Shown: piece by piece, positions 6,405-15,720 of the stretch | Layout of the letters: the number at the start of each line of letters is the position of its first letter | Position numbering within the stretch: position 1 is the stretch's first letter | Source: CADEED01 sp036677145 | Lineage (GTDB): Bacteria > Pseudomonadota > Gammaproteobacteria > Steroidobacterales > Steroidobacteraceae | Assembly (NCBI GenBank): GCA_036677145.1 | Contig: JAKFFF010000009.1 | Coordinates: 1 to 64,000, forward strand | Direction: 5' to 3' | DNA length: 64,000 nt | Notes under the pieces: model-generated | What the model saw: only the letters and a program-made list of their open reading frames with translations | Database searches by the model: none | Told to the model about the DNA's origin: nothing | Translations under genes and position numbers: made by a program

Positions 6405-9248
6405 TCACTCGACTCCTTCGAGGACGCCGTGGCAGTTCTTGAACTTCTTGCCGCTGCCGCACGGGCAGGGCTGATTGCGGCCCACCTTGGGCGCAGCGCG
6501 CACGGGCTGCTGGGGCGGCAATTGCTGCGCCGGCGGGCGCTGCGGCATCTGCGCGGGACGCGCGCCGGGCGGCAGGGCCTGCGGTTCGTCCCCCGCCGCG
6601 CCGAGCTGGGTGAGCGAAGCGGCTTCAGCATGCTGCGCCTGCAACGCGCGGTTGAGACGTTCGCGGCGCGCTTCCTCTTCGCGCTCCAACTGCTCGCGGC
6701 TCTTCACCTCGATGTTGAGCGACGCAAGAATGGTGACGGTGTCGAACTTGATGCGATCGAGCATCGCGGCGAACAGTTCGAACGCCTCGCGCTTGTACTC
6801 GAAGCGGTAATCCTTCTGCGCATAACCGCGCAGGTGGATGCCCTGGCGCAGGTAATCCATCGCGCCCAGGTGATCGCGCCACTGCTGATCGAGCACGCGC
6901 AACATGATGTCTTTCTCGACGTGCCGCATGATCAGCCGGCCGTTCTCGTCACGGCCGATGCGCTCGACCTTCGCGTCGTACATCGCGTCGACGGCGCCGA
7001 CGACACGGCCGCGCAGCACGGACTCTTCGAGGTCGGGCTGATCCTTGAGCCACTGCACCGGATCGATCTGCGTCGCGAAATTCTTCTGGATCGCCTGGGC
7101 AAGGCCCTCGAGATTCCACTCCTCGTGGCTCAAGTTCGACGGCATGTGCTGATCGAGGATGCCGGCGACGACCTCGGCGCGGATGCCGCGCACGGCATCG
7201 GCGAGATTGTCCGCGCCCATGAGTTCGGTGCGCTGCTGGTAGATGACCTTGCGCTGATCGTTCGCGACGTCGTCGAAAGTGAGCAGCTGCTTGCGCACGT
7301 CGAAGTTGTGCGCTTCGACCTTGCGTTGCGCCTTTTCGATCTGCCGCGTGAGCATGCCGCTCTCGATGACCTCGCCTTCCTTCATGCCGGCCATCGCCAG
7401 CCATTTCTTCGTGCGATTCGGATCGCCGAAGATCCGCATGAGGTTGTCTTCCATCGATAGATAGAAGCGGCTCGAGCCCGGATCACCCTGGCGGCCGGAA
7501 CGGCCGCGCAGCTGGTTGTCGATGCGGCGCGACTCGTGACGTTCGGTGCCGATGATGTGCAGGCCGCCGGCCGCGAGCACCTTGTTGTGGCGCTCCTGCC
7601 ATTCGGCGCGGATGCGCGCCGCGGTCACTTCATCGAGCCCGGCCTCACCCGCCGCGGCCTGCGCCGCTTCGAGCTCGGCTTCGAAATTGCCGCCGAGTTT
7701 GATGTCCGTTCCGCGACCGGCCATGTTCGTGGCGATGGTCACTTTGCCCGGCATGCCGGCGTTCTCGACGATGTGCGCTTCGCGCTCGTGCTGCTTGGCG
7801 TTCAACACGTCGTGTGCGATGCCCTGCTTCTGCAACTCGCCCGAGAGCAGCTCCGACGTCTCGATCGACGTCGTACCCACGAGCACGGGCTGCTCGCGCT
7901 TCACGCAATCCTGGATGTCCTCGATGATCGCCTTGAACTTGTCGCCCTGCGTCAGGTACACGAAATCCGGATTGTCCTTGCGGATCATCGGACGATGCGT
8001 CGGGATCACGACCACTTCGAGGCCGTAGATCTGCATGAACTCGGGCGCTTCGGTGTCGGCCGTGCCGGTCATGCCGGAAAGCTTCTTGTAGAGGCGGAAA
8101 TAATTCTGGAACGTGATCGACGCGACGGTCTGGTTCTCCGCGCGCACCTTCACGCCTTCCTTCGCCTCGACCGCCTGGTGCAGGCCATCGGACCAGCGCC
8201 GGCCCGGCATCGTGCGGCCGGTGAATTCATCGACGATGATCACCTCGCCGTTGCGCACGATGTATTCGACGTCGCGTTTGTACAGCGCGTGAGCGCGCAA
8301 CGCGGCGTTCAGGTGATGCATGAGCCGGATGTTCGACGGGTCATACAGGCTCTCGCCTTCGCGCAGCAACCCGGACTCGAGCATGAGCTGCTCGACCTTT
8401 TCATGTCCGCCTTCGGTCAGGTGCGTCTGGCGCTGCTTTTCGTCGACCAGGTAGTCGCCGGGGACGAAACTGGCGTCACCGCCCTGCTTTTCCTCTTCGC
8501 CGATCTGCTTCTTGAGCCGCGGGACGAGCTTGTTCACCTTCAGGTACAGCTCGTCGTTTTCCTCGGCGGGGCCGGAGATGATCAGCGGCGTGCGCGCTTC
8601 GTCGATCAGGATCGAGTCGACTTCGTCGACGATGGCGAAGGCGAGCTTGCGCTGCACCTTGTCGTCGAGACTGAACGCGAGGTTGTCGCGCAGGTAGTCG
8701 AATCCGAATTCGTTGTTGGTGCCGTAGGTGATGTCGCAGGCATACGCGGCGCGCTTCTCGGCCGGATCCTGCTGGTTCCGGATGACGCCGACGGTCAGTC
8801 CGAGGAAACGATAGATCGGGCCCATCCACTCCGCGTCGCGGGCCGCCAGGTACTCGTTGACGGTGACGACGTGGACGCCTTCGCCCGTCAGCGCGTTGAG
8901 GTACGCGGCGAGCGTGGACATGAGCGTCTTGCCCTCGCCGGTGCGCATCTCGGCGATGCGGCCATCGTTGAGGGTGAGCCCACCGATGAGCTGCACGTCG
9001 AAGTGCCGCATCTTGAGCGTGCGCCGCGCGGCTTCGCGCACGACGGCGAATGCTTCGGGGGCGAGATCGTTGAGCTTCGCGCCGTCAGCCAGTCGCTTGC
9101 GCAGTTCCACGGTCTTGCCGGATAGCGCCTCATCGCTGAGACCTTGAAAGGTGGTCTCGAACGCGGCCGCTTTGCGCACCGTCGCTTCATAACCTTTGAC
9201 GATGCGGTCATTGCGACTGCCGAAGAGCCGCGTCAGAAAATTGAGCAC
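6405..9248 (-). CDS. secA: Preprotein translocase ATPase SecA
   Basis: This full-length 947-aa motor ATPase drives unfolded proteins through SecYEG. Walker A (GEGKT) is at 104-108. The second nucleotide-binding fold is marked by TSIETSELLS, TNMAGRGTDIKLGG and GRSGRQGDPG. The C-terminal zinc-binding tail CPCGSGKKFKNCHG (about 930-943), which contacts SecB, is present. The start is GTG 9248-9246 with AAGGA about 9 nt upstream. It lies between mutT and an M23 peptidase gene near lpxC, a common gammaproteobacterial neighbourhood. No secM-like gene is seen upstream. Confidence 0.98.
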   Translation of the reverse strand: MLNFLTRLFGSRNDRIVKGYEATVRKAAAFETTFQGLSDEALSGKTVELRKRLADGAKLNDLAPEAFAVVREAARRTLKMRHFDVQLIGGLTLNDGRIAEMRTGEGKTLMSTLAAYLNALTGEGVHVVTVNEYLAARDAEWMGPIYRFLGLTVGVIRNQQDPAEKRAAYACDITYGTNNEFGFDYLRDNLAFSLDDKVQRKLAFAIVDEVDSILIDEARTPLIISGPAEENDELYLKVNKLVPRLKKQIGEEEKQGGDASFVPGDYLVDEKQRQTHLTEGGHEKVEQLMLESGLLREGESLYDPSNIRLMHHLNAALRAHALYKRDVEYIVRNGEVIIVDEFTGRTMPGRRWSDGLHQAVEAKEGVKVRAENQTVASITFQNYFRLYKKLSGMTGTADTEAPEFMQIYGLEVVVIPTHRPMIRKDNPDFVYLTQGDKFKAIIEDIQDCVKREQPVLVGTTSIETSELLSGELQKQGIAHDVLNAKQHEREAHIVENAGMPGKVTIATNMAGRGTDIKLGGNFEAELEAAQAAAGEAGLDEVTAARIRAEWQERHNKVLAAGGLHIIGTERHESRRIDNQLRGRSGRQGDPGSSRFYLSMEDNLMRIFGDPNRTKKWLAMAGMKEGEVIESGMLTRQIEKAQRKVEAHNFDVRKQLLTFDDVANDQRKVIYQQRTELMGADNLADAVRGIRAEVVAGILDQHMPSNLSHEEWNLEGLAQAIQKNFATQIDPVQWLKDQPDLEESVLRGRVVGAVDAMYDAKVERIGRDENGRLIMRHVEKDIMLRVLDQQWRDHLGAMDYLRQGIHLRGYAQKDYRFEYKREAFELFAAMLDRIKFDTVTILASLNIEVKSREQLEREEEARRERLNRALQAQHAEAASLTQLGAAGDEPQALPPGARPAQMPQRPPAQQLPPQQPVRAAPKVGRNQPCPCGSGKKFKNCHGVLEGVE

Positions 9249-9457
9249 TTAGGAATCCTTGCGAGAAACTTCAAGGCGGACAGATACTTAGGACTGCGCC
9301 CCGCCAGATGCGGCCGGTATTCTACGGTCAGACCCGACCGCACGGTACTGGTTTCCAACGCAAGACCCGGCGCAGGTCATGGGGCCTGCGCAAAGGCAGA
9401 ACAACCCAGCCAGGATTAAAGAATTGAGAGGTTTAACGAGGCCCGCCCGCATTCACG

Positions 9458-9480
9458 GACGCCGCCGCTTCGGCGGCGTC
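9458..9480 (-). terminator. GC-rich stem-loop after the M23 peptidase gene
   Basis: GACGCCGCCG and CGGCGGCGTC form a perfect 10-bp stem with a 3-nt loop. It lies 22 bp past the stop of the M23 peptidase gene and upstream of secA. It lacks a clear U-run. The rest of the 254-bp gap (9249-9502) must hold the secA promoter, which I could not fix. Confidence 0.5.
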
Positions 9481-9502
9481 AAGAGTGGCCGTCAGGCCTG
9501 GA

Positions 9503-10414
9503 TTATCGGCCGATGAAGGTCAGCGGATCGATCTGTCGGCCGTTCTTCAGGACTTCGAAATGCACGTGAGGACCGGTGGAGCGTCCCGTGGAACCGATGT
9601 ACGCCAGCGTATCGCCGCGCGCCACGGTGCTTCCGACGGCAACCGCCAGGCCCTGGTTGTGGCCGTAACGGGTTACGAGGCCGTTGCCATGGCTGACTTC
9701 GATCAGATTGCCGTAACCGACTTTTTCGCCTGCGAACGTGACGACGCCGGCCGCCACCGAGATGACGTCCGCACCCCGCGGGCTCGCGAAATCGATGCCC
9801 TTGTGGAACGCCTGGTGGCCCGTGAACGGATCCTGGCGCTCGCCGAAATACGAGGAAATGTGACCTTCACGCACCGGACGGCCATCGGGCCGGATCTGCT
9901 CGTCGAGCTTGCGCGACAGCAGCGCGTTTTCGAGCGCCGCCATCTGGGCGTCGCGTGAGGAAATTTTCTGTTCGAGACCATTGAGCATCGCCGTCAGATC
10001 AGGCTCGGTGGTCGCGGAGCCGGCGTCGTTTTCGGGCCCACCGATCGCCGGGGCGCTCTCGAAATCGAACTCGCGGTTGTCGATGTTCGCCATCTGCGTG
10101 AGGCGCTTGCCCAGCGCGTCCAGACGGATGACATGGGCATTCATCTGACCGATGCGCATGGCGACCGCATCGACGCGGCGCTGCAGCTCAGCCTTCAATT
10201 CCTTGATTTCCGCCTGCTGCTCCGCGAGGGTCTGCGACCAGGTGGACGCGCCGGCGCGCGGATTGGAGTTGCTCTCGCCGATCTTCAGACCGAGGCTGAA
10301 TGCCGTGGCCAGAATGGCGACCAGCACGGTGGCGAATGCCGTGACCGACAGCGGATGCGCAAGATTGAAGTGTCGGGCCCGACCTTCGCGGCGCGAAAAA
10401 AAGATGATGTTCAT
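9503..10414 (-). CDS. M23 family metallopeptidase, membrane-anchored
   Basis: This 303-aa LytM/M23 protein has a short cytoplasmic N-terminus, one membrane segment (about residues 20-45) and a coiled-coil region (about 55-155). The C-terminal peptidase domain carries HKGIDF (His about 204) and HVHF (about 286), the zinc-binding H-x3-D and HxH motifs. The motifs are complete, so it should be an active peptidoglycan endopeptidase and not an EnvC-like activator. I chose ATG 10414 because GGAG lies about 11 nt upstream. It is divergent from dciA. M23 genes beside secA/lpxC are common in Pseudomonas relatives. Confidence 0.92.
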   Translation of the reverse strand: MNIIFFSRREGRARHFNLAHPLSVTAFATVLVAILATAFSLGLKIGESNSNPRAGASTWSQTLAEQQAEIKELKAELQRRVDAVAMRIGQMNAHVIRLDALGKRLTQMANIDNREFDFESAPAIGGPENDAGSATTEPDLTAMLNGLEQKISSRDAQMAALENALLSRKLDEQIRPDGRPVREGHISSYFGERQDPFTGHQAFHKGIDFASPRGADVISVAAGVVTFAGEKVGYGNLIEVSHGNGLVTRYGHNQGLAVAVGSTVARGDTLAYIGSTGRSTGPHVHFEVLKNGRQIDPLTFIGR

Positions 10415-10565
10415 CGCGCGCACTCCGAAAGCGGGATACCGTTCGAACCTTTACGGTCCTGTTCTTCGTGCATCAAGGAGTTGCACGCAGCTGGCGACCT
10501 CGTTGTCATAGCTCCCTCGAGACTTTTGACCGGCAAACCATCAAGGGCCAGCAGGCGACGAAACT

Positions 10566-10925
10566 ATGCCCAAAAGACCCCATCGAGACAAGCAAACGGT
10601 CCGACCTGGCACGAAACCCCGCACGGTCGGCGACTTAATGTCTGCCCGTCTGCCAGCACTGGCGCAGCGTGCGCTTTCGACGCCCGAAACGTCCGAGTGG
10701 CACGTCACAGTGATGAAGGCACTGGGAGACGACCTCGCAAATAAGGTAAATGCCTGTTCACTCGACAGTGGCCGGATCACTGTGCTGACGGAATCCTCCG
10801 CCTGGGCCGCCCGTATACGCTTCCGGCTGGCCGAACATGAGGCTCTGTTGCGCGAGAAGACCCCCGAGTACCGCGAATTCAGCGTCCGCGTGCGGCCGCG
10901 ACAGGCCCGCCCCGGACGCCCCTGA
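10566..10925 (+). CDS. dciA: DUF721 protein, DciA-like replicative helicase loader
   Basis: A 119-aa basic protein of the DUF721/DciA family, which loads the DnaB helicase in bacteria lacking DnaC. The conserved KH-like core is visible as the WHVTVMKALGDDLANKV and ITVLTESSAWAARIRFRLAE segments, followed by a basic tail. Its position near secA and lpxC matches other gammaproteobacteria. It is the only plus-strand gene between 5492 and 34228. The 140-bp divergent gap to the M23 gene must hold both promoters. Confidence 0.85.
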   Translation: MPKRPHRDKQTVRPGTKPRTVGDLMSARLPALAQRALSTPETSEWHVTVMKALGDDLANKVNACSLDSGRITVLTESSAWAARIRFRLAEHEALLREKTPEYREFSVRVRPRQARPGRP

Positions 10926-10940
10926 GATCGCTCAGATCGG

Positions 10941-12632
10941 TCAGATATCCCCGTATCCCAGCCGATCGGCGGCGTAGTTGGCCGCCCTGGCGGACAGCGC
11001 CATATAGGTGAGCGAAGGGCTCACCGACCCCGACGAAGTCATGCAGGAGCCGTCCGTGACGAACAGGTTCGGCACGTCATGCGCCTGGTTGTGCCGGTTG
11101 AGAACCGAGGTTTTCGGGTCATGGCCCATGCGCGCGGTGCCCGTCTCGTGCACGGCCGCACCGGGCGCGCGCGGAGTGCCGAGTGCGGCGACGTCTTCGA
11201 AGCCCGCCTCAATCAGCATGCGCACCGCGTCCTGGCTGGCGCGTTCGGCAAGGCGCTTTTCGTTGTCGCCGTGCGCGCACTCGATGTGGACCAGGGGGAT
11301 GTTCCACTTGTCTCTGCGCCGGGTATCGAGCGTCACGCGATTTTCCGCGCGCGGCAGCATTTCGCCGTTTGCCGAGAGCGTGATTTCCCAGGGACCCGGT
11401 GAGCGCATGCGTTGCTTGAGCTCGGCACCGATGCCGGCCTGGTGTCCGCCACGATGCCAGGTGCTGCGCTCCGAGTGCCCCTGAAAACCGAAACCGCGCA
11501 CGAAATCGACCTCGGTGCGTTCGGTGGTGTTCAGGTACCGCGGCATGTAGAAGCCCGTGGGACGGCGGCCGTAGTAATAACGATCGAGAAAGCCCGGATG
11601 TTTGCCGCGCGCGCCGATCCCCACGACGTGATCCATCAGGTAGCGGCCCAGCGCGCCGGAGCTGTTCGCCAAACCGTTCGGGAACCACTCGGATTGCGAG
11701 GACAACAGGATCTGCGCGGTGCCGATGGTCGACGCGCACAAGAACACGACGCGCGCCTGGTACGAGCGGCCCTGCCCGGTGTTCGCGTCGATGACGCGCA
11801 CGCCGGACACGCGCCGCCTGGCATGGTCGTAGTCGAGCCGCTCGACGATGGCATCGGTGACGATGGTCAGGTTGCCGGTGAGTTTCGCGGCCGGCAGCGT
11901 CGCGGACAGCGAAGAAAAATACGCGCCGTATCCGCAGCCGCGCTCGCAGACGCCGCGCATCTGGCAGGGCCCGCGGCCGAGCGCGACATGTTGCGCCGCC
12001 GGCTCCGTGAGATGCGCGCAGCGCCCGATCGTCACGCGGCGCGAGGGATGCTCCGCCTCGATGCGGCGCTTGAATTCGAGTTCGATGCAGTTGAGCTCGA
12101 GCGGCGGCAGGAATTGGCCGTCCGGCAAGTGATCGAGACCCTCGTTCGCGCCGGAAATACCGGCGAAACGTTCGACGCGGTCGTACCACGGTGAGAGATC
12201 CGAATAACGGATGGGCCAGTCGATGCCGTTGCCGTCGAGCTTGTTGGCGTTGAAGTCGACGTCGCTCATTCGATAGGTCTGACGGCCCCACGTGATCGAA
12301 CGTCCGCCCAGGTGGTAGCCGCGGATCCACGCGAACGGCTGATCCTTCGGCGTGAGATACGGATGATCGCTGTCGCGCACCCACCATTGCCGGGTCGCGG
12401 AGTTGAAAGCCTCACACTGACTCTGGATCGCGTAGTCCCTGGCGATCTCCTCTTCCGGTACGAGCCCGCGATGCGGCACTTCCCACGGCGTCTCGAAATC
12501 CCGGTAGTCCGTGCGATGTTCGACGTGACGGCCGCGTTCGATGATCAGTGTCTTGAGGCCGCGCTCGCACAGCTCCTTCGCGACCCATCCGCCGCTGATT
12601 CCGGAACCGACAACAATGGCGTCGAAGTTCAT
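10941..12632 (-). CDS. GMC family FAD-dependent oxidoreductase
   Basis: A 563-aa glucose-methanol-choline oxidoreductase. The dinucleotide fold GSGISGGW at 9-16 binds FAD. HETGTARMG near 485 and the C-terminal NLFVTDGSCMTSSGSVSPS segment are family hallmarks. Six cysteines around residues 205-235, in a CQMRGVCERGCGYGAY segment, resemble the large subunit of membrane gluconate or sorbitol dehydrogenases. The gene follows its subunit-3 partner by 13 bp. No cytochrome subunit lies in the window. Substrate is unknown; a sugar or sugar acid is the family guess. Confidence 0.88.
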   Translation of the reverse strand: MNFDAIVVGSGISGGWVAKELCERGLKTLIIERGRHVEHRTDYRDFETPWEVPHRGLVPEEEIARDYAIQSQCEAFNSATRQWWVRDSDHPYLTPKDQPFAWIRGYHLGGRSITWGRQTYRMSDVDFNANKLDGNGIDWPIRYSDLSPWYDRVERFAGISGANEGLDHLPDGQFLPPLELNCIELEFKRRIEAEHPSRRVTIGRCAHLTEPAAQHVALGRGPCQMRGVCERGCGYGAYFSSLSATLPAAKLTGNLTIVTDAIVERLDYDHARRRVSGVRVIDANTGQGRSYQARVVFLCASTIGTAQILLSSQSEWFPNGLANSSGALGRYLMDHVVGIGARGKHPGFLDRYYYGRRPTGFYMPRYLNTTERTEVDFVRGFGFQGHSERSTWHRGGHQAGIGAELKQRMRSPGPWEITLSANGEMLPRAENRVTLDTRRRDKWNIPLVHIECAHGDNEKRLAERASQDAVRMLIEAGFEDVAALGTPRAPGAAVHETGTARMGHDPKTSVLNRHNQAHDVPNLFVTDGSCMTSSGSVSPSLTYMALSARAANYAADRLGYGDI

Positions 12633-12645
12633 GGGGGTGACGCGC

Positions 12646-13230
12646 TCAGACTGCCGACGCGCGGCCGATCTCGTCGAGCGGCAGGCAGGATCGCCAGGTA
12701 CCGGGCACCATTTCGTAACGCAATTCCTGCGTCGCGCCGACCTCCGAGTGGTAGTAGCCGGCCATCACGAGGAACTTGAGTTTCTGGTACGCCGCGTCGC
12801 CGGCGCTCATCGCCGCGGCGTCGAACTCGCTCAGGATCTCGTGACGCTGATCCGGCGGCAGCTGGTTGAAGGAAGCGCCGCGTCGGACCCAGGCGCTTTT
12901 CTCGAGGGCTTCGAGAACTCCGAGGATCTCGGCGCGTGTCGCGACCGAGGCCCATTCGTCGAGCATCGCGCGCACGAACGCGGGCACCCCCGCGGCCACG
13001 GCACCCGGCGTGTCGGTGGCCGGAATCATCACGTCGGTGACGATCTCGAGCAGCGCGAATTGCGCGCCCGGCAGCACGCTCGCGGCGCCGTCGGGCCGCA
13101 GGTCACGGGTGAAACGTATCAGCGCGGCGGCGCCGCCGACGAGGAACACCGCGCCTAACAGGAGTGCGCGGCGGTTCAGCTTCGCATTGCCTGGCGCGTT
13201 ATCGGGCGAGTTGTGGGTCGGCTGGGACAA
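12646..13230 (-). CDS. Gluconate 2-dehydrogenase subunit 3-like protein
   Basis: A 194-aa small subunit of the gluconate dehydrogenase subunit 3 family. An N-terminal RRALLLG plus hydrophobic stretch looks like a Tat-type signal, and the body has the family's ALLEIVTDVMIPATDTPGA motif. I prefer TTG 13230-13228 because GAGG lies about 7 nt upstream; an in-frame ATG at 13311 would add 27 residues ahead of the signal sequence. In this family subunit 3 carries the GMC subunit through Tat and anchors it. It is co-transcribed with the GMC gene 13 bp downstream. Confidence 0.82.
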   Translation of the reverse strand: MSQPTHNSPDNAPGNAKLNRRALLLGAVFLVGGAAALIRFTRDLRPDGAASVLPGAQFALLEIVTDVMIPATDTPGAVAAGVPAFVRAMLDEWASVATRAEILGVLEALEKSAWVRRGASFNQLPPDQRHEILSEFDAAAMSAGDAAYQKLKFLVMAGYYHSEVGATQELRYEMVPGTWRSCLPLDEIGRASAV

Positions 13231-13296
13231 GGAGACCTCGGTTCTTCCGCCTCGCCTTATCGGCCGGCGCGCGAGGTTCTGCACTGGAAAATTGCA

Positions 13297-13323
13297 GCCG
13301 CGGCAAACCATTGCCGCCGCGGC
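13297..13323 (-). terminator. Possible lpxC terminator
   Basis: On the minus strand an imperfect GC-rich stem (CCGCGG arms with CAA/TTG continuation) is followed by CTGCAATTTTCC, about 27 bp past the lpxC stop. The stem has a bulge, so the call is moderate. Confidence 0.4.
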
Positions 13324-13349
13324 GGCGCCACGTCACGAAACGGGAATGG

Positions 13350-14276
13350 TCAGATCGCCGAGCCGACGGGAACCGGCGGCGGCTGCACGTACGCGATGGG
13401 CGCGTCGGAAGGTTTCTCGAACACGACCGATTCCCAGGTCGCGGGCTCGGAGATCAGCTTGCGCAGCAGCATGTTGTTCAGCTTGTGGCCGGACTTGTGG
13501 CCGCTGAACTCGCCGATCAGGCTGTGGCCGAGTAGATAGAGATCGCCGATGGCGTCGAGAATCTTGTGTTTGACGAACTCGTCTTCGTAACGCAGGCCGT
13601 CTTCGTTGAGCACGCGGAAATCGTCGAGCACGATGGCGTTGTCGAGATTGCCGCCGAGCGCCAGGTTGCGCGCGCGCATCATCTCGAGGTCACGCATGAA
13701 GCCGAAGGTGCGCGCGCGCGAGACTTCCTTGAGGAAGGAGGTCGTCGAGAAATCCATCGACGCCTTGTTCGCGCGTCTCTTGAAGAGCGGATGGTTGAAC
13801 TCGATTTCGAAGTTCACCTTGAAGCCGTCGAAGGGACGGAACTCCGCCCATTTGTCGCCGTCTTCGACCCGCACGCGCTGTTTGATGCGCACGAATTTCT
13901 TCGGCGCGCGCAGGTCTTCGAAGCCCGCGGACTGCAGCAGGAACACGAACGGACCCGCGCTGCCGTCCATGATCGGCACTTCGGGCGCGCTCACTTCGAC
14001 GTGTGCGTTGTCGATGCCGAGACCCGCGAAGGCCGAGAGCAGATGCTCGACCGTCGAGACGCGCGCCTCGCCATTAATAAGAGTGGTACCGAGCTGGGTG
14101 TCGCCGACATTCAGCGCATGCGCGCGGACTTCGGCCGGCGGATCGAGATCGGTGCGTCGGAAGACGATGCCGGTGTCAGCCGCACCCGGCCGCAAGGTCA
14201 TCAGGACTTTCTTGCCCGTGTGCAGCCCCACGCCCTGGGCGCGGATCGAGTTTTTGAGCGTTCGTTGTCCGAGCAT
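13350..14276 (-). CDS. lpxC: UDP-3-O-acyl-N-acetylglucosamine deacetylase LpxC
   Basis: This 308-aa zinc deacetylase catalyses the committed step of lipid A synthesis. The zinc ligands are His78 in STVEHLL, and His and Asp of FVKHKILDAIGD near 237-241. SAPEVPIMDGSAGPF is the substrate-loop signature. It follows ftsZ at the end of the dcw cluster, as in E. coli. A long inverted repeat separates it from ftsZ, so it probably has its own promoter. Confidence 0.98.
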   Translation of the reverse strand: MLGQRTLKNSIRAQGVGLHTGKKVLMTLRPGAADTGIVFRRTDLDPPAEVRAHALNVGDTQLGTTLINGEARVSTVEHLLSAFAGLGIDNAHVEVSAPEVPIMDGSAGPFVFLLQSAGFEDLRAPKKFVRIKQRVRVEDGDKWAEFRPFDGFKVNFEIEFNHPLFKRRANKASMDFSTTSFLKEVSRARTFGFMRDLEMMRARNLALGGNLDNAIVLDDFRVLNEDGLRYEDEFVKHKILDAIGDLYLLGHSLIGEFSGHKSGHKLNNMLLRKLISEPATWESVVFEKPSDAPIAYVQPPPVPVGSAI

Positions 14277-14310
14277 GTGATTCCAACTCCCGCATCCGTT
14301 GTCGCGCGAT

Positions 14311-14394
14311 ACGGGTAGCGCCGCCTCGCGGCGGCCTCGGGGAGCGGCCGCCCTTCATTCAGGCGGCACCGAGGCCCCAAAAGGGGCGCTACCG
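14311..14394. repeat. Nested inverted repeat between ftsZ and lpxC
   Basis: Outer arms ACGGGTAGCGCC (14311-14322) and GGCGCTACCGT (14384-14394) pair with one bulge. Inner arms GCCTCGG (14334-14340) and CCGAGGC (14369-14375) also pair, making a long two-part hairpin in the 148-bp gap. It could terminate ftsZ transcription, or be a mobile hairpin element of the REP/MITE kind. Confidence 0.65.
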
Positions 14395-14424
14395 TAACAC
14401 AGTTCGGCTGACCCGGTCGTTGGG

Positions 14425-15636
14425 TCAGTCCGCCTGGCGCCTCAAAAACGCCGGGATATCGAGCACATCTTCCGACTCCACGTCGGCCCGCAATCCGTCA
14501 CCGACCGCGCGCTGGCGCTGCACGGCCGGCTTGTCGAGGGCCGCGTAGTCCGCGGCGGTAAGGGGACGACGCGGAACGACGCGCATCGGGGGCTCCGCGG
14601 GCTGTTGGGCCGCGGGCGGCGCCACCTTCTGCAACGTCGGGACTTCGCGTCCGAAAGGTGAACGTCCGGTGGCGACCTCCGGTCTGCCGAGGCCGGTCGC
14701 GACCACCGTGACACGCATTTCGTCCGACAGCTCCGGATCGATGACGGTTCCCACCACGACGGTGGCGTCTTCCGATGCGAACTGTTTGACGACGTTGCCG
14801 ACTTCCTGGAATTCGCCGATCGACAGGTCCATGCCCGCCGTGACGTTCACCAGGATGCCGTGTGCACCCGAGAGATTGATGTCTTCGAGCAACGGCGAGG
14901 ACACGGCCATTTCAGCCGCTTCCTTCGCGCGATTCTCACCACGCGCCACACCCGAGCCCATCATCGCCATTCCCGTTTCGCTCATCACCGTGCGCACGTC
15001 GGCGAAGTCCACGTTGATGAGGCCGGGACGCGTGATCAGTTCGGCGATGCCCTGCACCGCGCCCTGCAACACGTGGTTGGCGCTCTTGAAGGCGTCTAAC
15101 AAAGTCGTCTTCGCGCCGAGCACCGTGAGCAGCTTCTGGTTGGGAATCGTGATCAGCGAGTCGACGTACTTGCCGAGTTCGGCCAGTCCGTGATTCGCGA
15201 TCAGCGTGCGTTTGCCGCCTTCCATCTCGAAGGGGCGTGTCACCACGGCAACCGTGAGGATGCCGAGCTCCTTCGCCACCTGCGCGACCACCGGCGCCGC
15301 GCCCGTGCCCGTGCCACCGCCCATGCCGGCGGTGATGAACAACATGTCGCAGCCTTCGATCATCTCGATGATGCGATCGCGATCTTCCATCGCGGCCTGC
15401 CGGCCCACTTCCGGATCGGCGCCGGCGCCGAGACCCTTGGTGATGTTGCAGCCTATCTGCAGGCTCGTCTTGACCTTCGAGTGCTTGAGGGCCTGCGCAT
15501 CGGTATTGATGCACATGAACTCCACGCCCTCGATGCCGCTCGTGACCATGTGCGCGACCGCGTTGCCGCCGCCGCCGCCCACCCCTATGACTTTGATTAC
15601 AGCGTTCTGGCTGTAAGCGTCCATCAGTTCAAACAT
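14425..15636 (-). CDS. ftsZ: Cell division protein FtsZ
   Basis: The 403-aa tubulin-like GTPase polymerises into the Z ring. The GTP-binding tubulin signature GGGTGTG is at 106-112. A Pro/Ala-rich linker (about 320-385) leads to the conserved C-terminal peptide DIPAFLRRQAD, which binds FtsA and ZipA. The start has AAGGAG about 9 nt upstream. It is the last gene of the dcw cluster and is separated from ftsA by 84 bp, which could hold an extra promoter. Confidence 0.99.
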   Translation of the reverse strand: MFELMDAYSQNAVIKVIGVGGGGGNAVAHMVTSGIEGVEFMCINTDAQALKHSKVKTSLQIGCNITKGLGAGADPEVGRQAAMEDRDRIIEMIEGCDMLFITAGMGGGTGTGAAPVVAQVAKELGILTVAVVTRPFEMEGGKRTLIANHGLAELGKYVDSLITIPNQKLLTVLGAKTTLLDAFKSANHVLQGAVQGIAELITRPGLINVDFADVRTVMSETGMAMMGSGVARGENRAKEAAEMAVSSPLLEDINLSGAHGILVNVTAGMDLSIGEFQEVGNVVKQFASEDATVVVGTVIDPELSDEMRVTVVATGLGRPEVATGRSPFGREVPTLQKVAPPAAQQPAEPPMRVVPRRPLTAADYAALDKPAVQRQRAVGDGLRADVESEDVLDIPAFLRRQAD

Positions 15637-15720
15637 TTGTGTCGCTCCTTCACTAGTTGGATCGATGCTGTCAGCTTCGATTTCATCACCTTGAAACGGT
15701 CTTCCTCGGGGCAGTCCCCC

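Noticed and set aside
7536..9125. 529-codon plus-strand frame opposite secA
   Set aside because: His/Arg/Asp-rich shadow of a highly conserved gene; no domain recognised.
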